DNA of 64,000 nt from Monomorium pharaonis (Eukaryota; Arthropoda; Insecta; Hymenoptera; Formicidae). Numbering within the stretch: position 1 is the first letter of the stretch; the number at the start of each line of letters is the position of its first letter. Both the position numbers and the translations under genes were made by a program. This document shows positions 56,009 through 64,000 of this stretch, one piece after another. The stretch spans positions 10,002,021-10,066,020 of the forward strand of contig NC_050475.1 of the NCBI RefSeq assembly GCF_013373865.1, given 5' to 3'. The notes under the pieces are model-generated. The model worked only from the letters and a program-made list of their open reading frames with translations, did no database searches and had not been told where the DNA came from.

Positions 56009-56831
56009 CAGGGTTGGGAACTAACGAGTTACTTGTAACGAAGTTACAGTTACAGTTACTGTTTTTGGTAACTAATAACTTAATGCAGTTACACTTTTTT
56101 GGTAACTAATAACTATTTTGATAGTTACTTTAAAACTTACTTTTTTTGGAACGTGCGCTAAAATTTTTAATCAACAATTGGAAAAAGTCGAGTCTACACA
56201 AGAAAAATTGTATCAATTTTAAAAATCGAATAATTCCAGTATTAATATGCTAAATAATTATACTGCAATTAAGAAACTTTTTATTAAATATAACACAGAC
56301 ATTCCGAGTTCTGCATCTGTGAAATGTACGTTTAGCATCGGTGGCTCTATAATGACGCCACGGAGAGGTTATTTTAACAATGATATATTTGAATATCAAA
56401 TTCTTTAAAATTAAATTTTAAAAAAACTTGTATAAAAATTTTCTAACAAAAAAATATGAATCAATGAATGACAGCCAATGAATCGTTATATTTCATTTAA
56501 TTCTGATAACAGTAATATACGATTTAGAGTTTTACCTTTACAAAGTTCTTATTTAGTGTACATAAAATAACTTGTTAAAGCACATAATTAAGCATATAAT
56601 ATACAACAGTAGTAAAGCATAAAATGTAAGGTTCTTATTTTTTATATTTAAAATAATGTACAATTATTTAAGAAAAAAGTAACTGAAAAGTAACGACTTG
56701 TTATTTTTTTAGTAACTGTAACTATAACGAGTTATTTTTCAAAATTGATAACTTGTAACTGTAATTAGTTACTTTTTAAATGAAAAAAGTGTAACTAGTT
56801 ACAGTTTTACAAAGTAACTTCCCCAATCTTG
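56009..56831 (+). mobile_element. hAT element, internally deleted (823 bp)
   Basis: Starts CAGGGTTGGGAACTAACGAG and continues with multiple GTTACAGTTAC-type subterminal repeats. Ends with the inverse (TAGTTACAGTTTTACAAAGT then AACTTCCCCAATCTTG). Eight-base flanks CATATATA (56001-56008) and CATGTATA (56832-56839) differ at one position. An 8-bp duplication, CA-G-NG...TTG-type ends and arrays of GTTAC/GTAAC are typical of hAT transposons. The interior keeps the end of a transposase gene (56252-56409). Confidence 0.8.
56252..56409 (+). pseudogene. hAT transposase C-terminal dimerisation region
   Basis: The frame reads NNYTAIKKLFIKYNTDIPSS, ASVKCTFSIGGSIMTPRRGY, then FNNDIFEYQIL and a stop. The order F-x-K-Y-N-T-x-(I/L)-P-S-S-A, then V-E/K-R/C-x-F-S-x-G-G, then T-P-R-R, then (F/L)-E is the hallmark of the hAT-family C-terminal domain (hATC). 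Upstream catalytic DDE sequence is deleted, so the fragment is inactive. The ERLFS-type motif has changed to KCTFS. Confidence 0.8.
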
Positions 56832-56839
56832 CATGTATA

Positions 56840-57151
56840 TATAATAAATCATATATACCTCTAAGAGATCTCTATAAGAATCTATAAAATATAGTTGCAC
56901 AACACAGTACTGAAAGCTCGGTTTTATTATCGTAATAAAACAAATAGCAGCATTATTAACTCACGAGAAATTCTTCATAAAATAAAGTGTATGCTATTGT
57001 AATCTTTCTTGTGCATATTATTTATATTTCTAGTGAAATATCTGTAGTATAACAGCAGCAATTATGTTTATATAAATGCATGTAAAATATGTCCCTATTT
57101 GTCCGTACTAATTTTTTCTTTTGTAAAATTTTTGTTTGGTAAAAAAATAAG
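56840..57151. other. AT-rich DNA
   Basis: Nothing recognised. Confidence 0.4.
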
Positions 57152-58451
57152 GTTATTATTTACCTATACGGCTCCGTATAGTGGCTCCACCTCCGATTTC
57201 AATGTCCTTCACATATGTTATCAGGGACATGACCCTGAATAACTTTTTCTTACAACTTAATCGTTGGTCATTGTTTGTTAAAGAGTTATTAACAAAAAAA
57301 GTTTGAAAAATATTCATGTAAAATAGAACACATACATACACACACACACGCGCGCGCGCACGCACGCACACACGACCTTCTCCTCCTGCACCCACTCCGT
57401 TAGTAAGGCTTTGTACAAAAATACGCAAAAGTATACTTTGTTGAGAAATAACTATGTCACACAAATCTTTCACACAAAATTTGGTGTGGAAAAAGAATGT
57501 ATTCTCAGAAAACGAGTGAGCGGGGGAGGGACTTTGCCCCCCCCCCTGCACCCTCTTCCCGTAATTTTTCCTAACTCTAACCCACCAATTTTACGTCGCT
57601 ATTTGGTTAATGTGAAAACATTGGAAACGAACAGCGCGGAAAGTCGCAAACCCATGTGGTACAGTACAAGCGTGGACGTCGTTTACGTTTAAGTTTATTA
57701 ATACTGCAGTAAAAGTGCCGAATGGGTTTGCTTCGTGTTAAAAGTCAATGAAAGGGTAAAAACCAAGAAAAATGCTGAGCTCAAATATTCAATTTTTTAA
57801 TTATATTTGATTAAACTATGTCCACGCTTATACTGTACATGTGGGTTGCGACTTTCCACGCTGTTCGTCTCCAATGTTTTCACATTAACCAAATAGCGAC
57901 GTAAAATTGGTGGGTTAGAGTTAGGAAAAATTACTGGGAGGGGGTGCAGGGAGAGAAGCAAAGCCCCTCCCCCGCTCATGTGTTTTCTGAGAATACATTC
58001 TCTTTCCACACCAAATTTTGTGTGGAAATTTTGTAAATACTGCAGGGTTAACTACGATTCGCAGACAATGTTTTAATTATGTGTGTGATGGGTGTGTGTG
58101 TGTTTCAAATTCTTTTGAGAAAGACGAAAATTTCAACGTCAAAAATTACATATAATTCGTGAAAACTTTCCGTGTTAATAATTTTTTAATAAATGCCGAA
58201 CGCGACCTAAAATCTTTACAGCATTACTCAGAATAATGACCTTGATAATAGAGCTTGAGGCCTTCTTCTCCCGTACACACCTGTGTGTGTATTGTTTTAT
58301 TCTACATAGATATTTTTCAAACTTCTTTTGTTAATAACTCTTTAACGAACAATGACCGACGATTAAGTTATAAGGAAAAGTTACTCATGTCCTTGATAAC
58401 ATATGTGAAGGACATTGAAATCGAAGGTGGCTCCGTATAGGTAAATAATTA
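57152..58451. mobile_element. Foldback element (1.3 kb) carrying the 15-bp-array core motif
   Basis: Ends GTTATTATTTACCTATACGG and CCGTATAGGTAAATAATTAC. Long diverged arms mirror each other about 57780: GGCTCCACCTCCGATTTCAA / TTGAAATCGAAGGTGGCTCC, GGTCATTGTTTGTTAAAGAG / inverse, CCCACCAATTTTACGTCGCT / inverse. Near the tip GCGGAAAGTCGCAAACCCAT (57636-57655) and its inverse (57838-57860) equal the core of 36560-37340 and 44020-44593. CTCCTGCACCCACTCCGT (57381-57398) follows a (CA/CG)n run, as in those elements. No 15-bp arrays here. ORFs are repeat-derived. Confidence 0.75.
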
Positions 58452-58974
58452 CCAAAAATAATAGTCACATTAACAAGACAAATACTAATTAAAAAGATAA
58501 TTTTTGCATTGCTTCTTTTAAAAAAAAGCCAAGTATGAAAAATTAGAAAAAATTCCCCATGTATAATCATATACAATTCATAAATCATAAATATACAATG
58601 ATGCTACATGAGCAATTTTTTTTAATTTCTTTATACTTTTTGTAATAACTTTTTGTAATAACTTCATACTTTTTGTAAAAAAAACATAAAAATATTTTCT
58701 TAATATGTTTTTGTCTTTTCAGTATAACAATTATTTTTTTATATCAAAAATGGAAATTTTATAAAAAAAGACACTAGTGTAAACATATATGGACATATTT
58801 TATATATATGTTTTTATATGAAAAATTTTTTATCGGGTAAGTATGAGTTATTCTATAGTTTTGAACTTCATAGGACAGCTAGGAAAAAAAAGTTGAACTT
58901 TAAAACAAAAGAAATTACAGTTATTTTTCTATCGATCTAATATTTAATATAAAAAAAGGTTATTAATGCTGGTC
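58452..58974. other. AT-rich DNA
   Basis: Short CTTTTTGTAATAACTT duplication at about 58635-58680; no gene seen. Confidence 0.4.
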
Positions 58975-59065
58975 TACTATTTTGTAAACCATATATTATT
59001 CATAATATTATCTAAATATTGTCTAACAATATTTAGATAATATTTTGAATAATATATGTCTAACA
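58975..59065. repeat. Small AT palindrome
   Basis: ATATTATTCATAATATTATC then TAAATATTGT is mirrored by ACAATATTTAGATAATATTT then TGAATAATAT; an extra TCTAACAATATTTAGATA copy follows. Confidence 0.7.
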
Positions 59066-59251
59066 ATATTTAGATAGACTCATTGTATTTTGTATTTGTG
59101 GATACTCTTTTCTCGAAAGACCAAAATGTTAAGACTTATTGCCTTTTGCGTGAACAATTCTTGTTATATACAATATCATTATTTTAACATAAAGACAGAA
59201 ATTTACAGAATTTTTCAATAACCTTGATTCTTTTATAACTTTTCAAAACAG

Positions 59252-59428
59252 ATAGTCAAAGATTTGCGTCATGGGGATGACATTAAATTCGAATAACAAA
59301 AAACCGATGAAAATGAATCGACAGCTATGATAGTAAATTCACGACCAACATTATTACCGTTTACAACTGATATTGCATTAACAGTCGATACGTTATTTTA
59401 TGTAGAAGAAATAAAAACGCAATCATAA
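59252..59428 (+). pseudogene. Possible terminal exon, unidentified
   Basis: After TTTTCAAAACAG the frame reads IVKDLRHGDDIKFE, a TAA, then QKTDENESTAMIVNSRPTLL, PFTTDIALTVDTLFYVEEIK, TQS and a stop at 59426-59428. Open apart from one stop and polar, it could be the last exon of a decayed mobile-element gene. No domain recognised. Confidence 0.25.
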
Positions 59429-61509
59429 AAAAGTCATACATAATGTGAACATTATAAACATGTATAATGTAAACAATTTCTTAAATAAAAACTAAAAATA
59501 AAATTTTTTAAACATAAACTAGTGTCTTTTATTAAATGATAAAACAGTTTTTATAATAATGTTTCATATTTTGTAATAATTCTTATTTTTGCAACATAAT
59601 TAAAAATAAAATTTGACCCCAAAAATAGTGTAATATGCAATAACGGCAGAATTCAGTAATCTCCTCTGCCTCATTACATATACATTTTTTCTTTTTGCAA
59701 GAAGGCTTATTTAAAATTTTCATTTCGTTCTATTCACTGTTACAGACCACGTAATGCATTCTTACGCGCGATAAATATAAACGTTTACAAGCAACCGCCC
59801 TTAAGATAATGAATGTTGCCTATGACTCAATCATTTCGATCATTTTCAAATAAAAAAGATTAACCAAATATTAAGCAAATTTTTATTACAAAATATATAA
59901 TTAAAAATTTTAGAATTTTAAGTCAATATGTCGTATAGTAGAGTCATAAGTACGACTTATGCGGAGCTCTGCTGCCTATTTCATCTTAAATAAATAAGTG
60001 TAAGTATAGGTCCTTCATAACTTTGAGATGTGTCGATTGGTTCTGAAGGGATAATCTTTTGCCTACTGACAAAATATGAAAAAAGCTGCAAAAGGCTAAG
60101 AAGAGCAGAATGAAGTAATTCAGCAGTTCAGTTCAGTTCAAAGTCAGTCAAAATCAATCAATATTTCGGTCAATACTTCGGTAAATTCCTCAGTTTCAAA
60201 TTTCGTTAAAACAGTCTCTAGCGTAAGGACTACATTCCCACTTTCCTTTTTCCTCCCATAGTTGAAAATTACTTTTTACTTATATCTTTTCTCTATTATT
60301 AATAAACTAAAATATATAAAAGTATAAAGAACTATTTTTGATTGAATCTCTCCTCCTGCGCTTGAGAAAAACTTAATCAAAAATAATTTAGCAACAGTAT
60401 CCAAAGAGTTGCTTCGATTGTCTGCCAATAGTGTGGCTCCAATATCTGAGACTGTCGCTGCCAATGTGACCCCCGTTTCAATAGTAATTCTTCGGAATAC
60501 GTTTACAATTTTCTCTTTCTAATGCCCTAGCTCTAAGAGTGAACGACGACAGCGAGAAAAGACATTAAGATTTCAAATAAAATTGGCTTGTAATTTGAAC
60601 CAAGATTCCTCTTCTTATTTTCAGCAATTATCGTAATTATTAAATCATTAACAACCGTGTGCAATACCCAAATGCGCGTACAAACTCAATGAAATAGAAG
60701 TCAATCCTATATATTTCCTAATTATAAAACCATCCCTAAGGGCAATCCACCCAGATTTACATATAAGCTTCGCAATCTTTTTGGAATTTCTAATAAGTTT
60801 ATCGAACCATTATCCAATCCTTCCTTCCGTCAATTATTTTTAAATTTGCGCAACAGAATCTCCGTTCCCTAGGTAAAGTGCTTAAATAAATTGACCTCAA
60901 AATAGAAAAAATATTATCAAGTTTAGGATGTAACATATAATATACTCATTGAATATGCATTATGACATTATTATTAACTATGCAATTTGTAAAAAAAGAT
61001 TATCCAAATTTTATTTTCATCTTTGAAGAATTTATTTTATTAATATGGTCATAACATTGTTTTATTAATATGATCAGAAATTGTTTTAAAATATATGCTG
61101 CATATTTAAAAACTAAACAGAAAACTAAAATTGAACCCATTTTGCTTATTAAAAAATTTTTTGAAAAAAGATAGGTGAAAATAAAATATTTGTTTTTAAT
61201 GCAATATAAAGTTAATTTATTTGCACAAAATACATTAGCAAATTTAAAATCATGTACTTTAAAATCATTAAGAGTTATAGAATAATTATTAATTTGTTAG
61301 TATATTTTGTGCAACTAATAAATTCTTAACAAATTACAATAGCTTCAATTTGCATTAAAACCACTTTATCTATATCTTTTTTTCATTTTTTAAATGATTG
61401 AAAGAAGTTCAAGTTTGGTCCGTTTAGTATTTAAAACAAACATTTATTAGATGTCCAAAAAAGTAACAGTCTTTAAAATGTTATAAAGATGTTTGAGTAT
61501 CTGACAATA
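59429..61509. other. Long stretch without recognisable genes
   Basis: AT-rich. A CpG-bearing block at 59740-59830 (ACGCGCGATAAATATAAACG), a CAGTTCAGTTCAGTTCA run at 60121-60140, and an open but unrecognised frame near 60360-60520. A minus-strand 47-codon frame at 59583-59723 is Cys-rich. No TIR element identified. Confidence 0.35.
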
Positions 61510-61654
61510 ACTACGTTTACACGTCGGGTTTAATAACACCGGAATTATAAAACTGTTACAACTATTCCTCGGACGAATGGAACAGTTATGATTGGCCAGT
61601 TCTAGAAGTATAGATGTTATTATAAACCTGATTAAGGATGTTGTGTAAACGTAA
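61510..61654. mobile_element. MITE with ACGTTTACAC termini
   Basis: CTACGTTTACACGTCGGGTT at the left; AACCTGATTAAGGATGTTGT then GTAAACGTAAT at the right. Inner TAATAACA / TGTTATTATA. About 145 bp, no ORF. Confidence 0.5.
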
Positions 61655-61765
61655 TCAATGAGTTAGATGTTTTATGCGTACGAAACATCCGGTTCGTATA
61701 TTTTAATATTTAAACATTTTTTAAATGTCTGCGTGCTGTTTGGATAATGAATAATAGTAACCAAT

Positions 61766-61768
<3 letters not shown>

Positions 61769-61819
<51 letters not shown>
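61769..61819. repeat. (TC)n microsatellite
   Basis: About 25 TC units. Confidence 0.95.
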
Positions 61820-61821
<2 letters not shown>

Positions 61822-62389
61822 TTTATTAAAAAATAACTTTTCCATCACTAATCGTGATTCGCGAATCAATCCTTGCTTATCAGCGCCAATATTTTAGCGG
61901 TTGAGTGCCTTTTACGTTCGCTTTTGGAATCCGGATGTTACTACCGAGCAACCGGCCGACTCAAAACAAGTAAATTTTTGTTTCCGCTCTACCGTCAATT
62001 TTGCCAACAGACAAGAAATAATACAAGTATCATCAGTGCGATCGCAATTTTGGTGGAAAAAAAACAGCACTGTATATTACGTACCGTATATATATGAGAT
62101 TTACGTATAACCATCGCAAATCTATTATGAAATCTTTCGTAATCGCATTTTGAAATTCATCTAAAACTGACCAAATCATTAATTAAGCTTTATTTTAAAC
62201 TTGAGGTGCTATACATCTTCATTACTTTTTTACTTTAACACTGGTCTGTCCAAACTCAGCTCGTAAGTCACATTCTACCCGTTTTCCACGCTGTCTTGAT
62301 AGAATGAAACGGAAAGTAAATACAAATGGATAAATGTTCTAGCATCAAAAGTATAGGCGTTCTAGCTTCTATCCTTGTTTGAAACGGCG
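61820..62389. other. Unassigned DNA
   Basis: 61855-62100 is somewhat GC-richer, with two short overlapping frames and no recognised domain. Confidence 0.35.
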
Positions 62390-62420
62390 AGAAGTAGAAG
62401 CGCATTCGGCTTCTACTTCT
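62390..62420. other. Perfect 12-bp stem, 7-base loop hairpin
   Basis: AGAAGTAGAAGC (62390-62401), loop GCATTCG, GCTTCTACTTCT (62409-62420). No T-run follows, and eukaryotic context makes a bacterial-type terminator irrelevant. It may be the tip of a decayed palindrome; TAGAAGT repeats nearby support that. Confidence 0.6.
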
Positions 62421-62899
62421 AAGTCTTAGAATCTAGAATCTTAAAAAATTGTAATTTTTATGATTAGAAGTAAACTTAGTAACCTTTAAAAAAACCTATA
62501 TATAATCAATTTTATGCAAATTGCTTTACTTTTTAAAACTTTAGTTTGCCATATTGATACTGTCTTTTTAGCTTTTAACAATTTGATTTTAAATTCAAAT
62601 AGTAGACCATGAAAATCTTCTCTGTACTAAATTTCATCAAAATTGAACTAATAATTTTTAAAGAAAAAGACCTGGTCCGGACCAGCCCGTTCTAAACTTG
62701 TTAACACAAATTATAAATGAATTTAAATTAGCACTTGGATGACAACAATTTAGAGTAGTAAGTTTAAATATAAAATTATATCTAAAACCGAACTTATGCA
62801 CTCCTTTTATTTATTGTCCAAGATTTAAACAATCTTTTTAAATAATAAGAACCAGAAAAAGATAATATTGCGAAAAATTGAAAAATAAAAATTAGATAC
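62421..62899. other. AT-rich DNA with one 14-bp palindrome
   Basis: CTGGTCCGGACCAG at 62672-62685 is a perfect palindrome. Otherwise nothing recognised. Confidence 0.4.
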
Positions 62900-63230
62900 G
62901 AATAAGGAATTGTTGCGCGCGGCGTAGAAACGGTGAGAAATTTGAAGAAATAGCAAAAGAGAGAAGAGAAATTGCTGGCGGAAACGATACAAACAGAAAG
63001 AGAGAGGAAAGGGAAAAAGAAAGAAAGAAACAGAAAGAGGAGGAAAAGGTTGAAAAGCTAGAGGAGCGAAACGCGCGCGCGAAAGGAGATGCAGGACGAG
63101 GAGGACGAGAGGAGTGCGACCAGAATTGGATAGGATAGGCGAACTGGTGATTACAGAGGCCGGAGATTCCCTCGGGACGAGTGCCGGTCTCCCGCGGGCT
63201 TCCACCTAATTCCATCCTGGCTGACTACTG
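62900..63230. promoter_or_regulatory. CpG-rich, purine-rich block; possible gene 5' region
   Basis: The plus strand is almost all purine from 62925 to 63120, with AACGCGCGCGCGAAAGGAGA, then CpG-rich to 63210. Immediately after (63225-63560) the plus strand switches to pyrimidine-rich (CTCTCC, TTTCTCTC). Frames are open on both strands because of this skew (62825-63215 minus; an ATG-less Lys/Glu-rich frame on plus ending near 63141), so coding cannot be inferred. A promoter/5' UTR of a gene to the right is one possibility. Confidence 0.3.
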
Positions 63231-64000
63231 ACTCTCCTCTCCCTCTATCTTCCTCTCTATCCATCCCGCTATCTATTGCCTCTCTTTCTGCTTTCAACCG
63301 TTCACATCTGCTGGTTAGTCCTGCTCTGTCTCTCTCGTTTTTTCTCTGTTATTCGCTCTTTCTCTTTCTATCCTTCATAACGAGATACTGTTCTCCTTTT
63401 ATCCTTCACGTTTGATCAACCCTCAAAACACGCACACGCGCGCTCGAGCATTCTCTCCCTCTCCCCCTCTTACTCTTTCTCTTTCTCTCTCTACATTTTC
63501 TATCTCTTTCTTCCGTCTGAATACACGTTTCCTTCTTCTCATCGGTTCTCTTTCCACATCCGTTTTGTTTGGCTTTTTGCATTTTTTTTGATATTTATTT
63601 TGCATTTATGATTCACTTCTTTCTTATTATTTTCCTTTTCATCTCATCCTTTTCTCTCGTTTCATTCTTTTTGACAATTTCGGTTATTTAGTTGTATTCT
63701 TTCGACATGGACTAGTATTCTCACATGATATCAAAGCAAAAGTTCAGCTTTTTACTATTCTATTTGTCTCTATCTTTTTCGCTATTCACCGTAACGAATT
63801 GGCATTCACAAATACCGCGTTACCGCGTATAATTGTTACCAACAATAATTGACACCATTAAGTTTGATAACCAATTGACAAAAATAAACTTTTCACGAAT
63901 AAAGTTATTTGTATTTTTTAATTTTAATAAATATATGATAATTTAAAAAATTAATAGAATTGTTAATATGAGAAATGAGATAAAATACACATACCAAGTG
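63231..64000. other. Pyrimidine-rich then AT-rich DNA
   Basis: (TC)-rich sequence to about 63660 with a CACACGCGCGC run at 63430; AT-rich to the end. No gene seen. Confidence 0.4.

Noticed and set aside
59583..59723. Minus-strand 47-codon Cys-rich frame (KPSCKKKKCICNEA, FCRYC) as a piggyBac-type tail
   Set aside because: The cysteine spacing does not match the piggyBac C-terminal pattern well, and no other transposase sequence is adjacent.
62390..62420. Rho-independent terminator
   Set aside because: The window is eukaryotic and no T-run follows the stem.
62825..63215. Two overlapping Ser/Phe/Leu-rich minus ORFs as genes
   Set aside because: They read the complement of a purine-rich tract; the plus strand is equally open, with no domain or splice support.

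Overview
This is a non-coding, transposon-rich stretch of an insect nuclear genome. A hymenopteran, most likely an ant, is the best fit, but that is inference. The supporting signs are strong AT bias, many (GA)n/(TC)n and (CA)n microsatellites, a short CCTAA (TTAGG-type telomeric) run at 52895-52919, GT-AG introns, and remnants of transposon families common in ant genomes (animal En/Spm-like transposase, DUF4806 genes, PIF/Harbinger, hAT, mariner, Helitron). No bacterial gene, operon, RBS, complete intact protein gene, rRNA or confident tRNA is visible.

Host coding sequence is almost absent. Two short minus-strand exons (1193-1273, then 733-795) have clean splice sites and matching phase and encode an acidic peptide of an unidentified gene. 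CpG-rich unique patches at about 8155-8580, 20265-21290, 31056-31700, 46770-47165 and 62900-63230 could be promoters or first exons. The patch at 31.4-31.7 kb is the best candidate but its coding strand is unresolved.

Layout. 0-2 kb: minisatellite and the two exons. 2.1-11.1 kb: decayed En/Spm-like transposase fragment followed by a broken DUF4806 gene whose first intron carries a giant palindrome (two 915-bp arms, 4254-6373) and a 365-bp tandem repeat. 11.5-19.5 kb: hairpin MITEs, a 60-bp satellite, microsatellites, a non-autonomous Helitron (13297-14978), a pogo-like TIR element and TA-flanked MITEs. 20-30.6 kb: CpG-rich patches, a second pogo-like element, a 7-kb PIF/Harbinger element with convergent transposase and Myb/SANT-like pseudogenes, and a 745-bp foldback. 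32-46 kb: a nest in which a TACCCGAGTAG-ended repeat was hit by a Mutator-like element (10-bp target duplication), itself hit by a TAA-flanked MITE and probably an LTR; an element with subterminal GGACGTCC arrays hit by a 15-bp-array foldback; two solo LTRs with 4-bp duplications; and a second 15-bp-array element. 47-48.4 kb: hairpin element interrupted by a third pogo-like copy. 49-64 kb: MITEs, possible conserved non-coding DNA, a mariner fragment, an 823-bp hAT element with the end of its transposase gene, a 1.3-kb foldback sharing the core of the 15-bp-array elements, and a purine/pyrimidine-skewed CpG-rich region.

The features do not form a pathway. The window records layered transposon insertions inside or beside a long-intron gene. 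The most unusual structure is a set of foldback elements with a shared core motif but different 15-bp-period arms (about 36.56-37.34 kb and 44.02-44.59 kb, core also at 57.15-58.45 kb).
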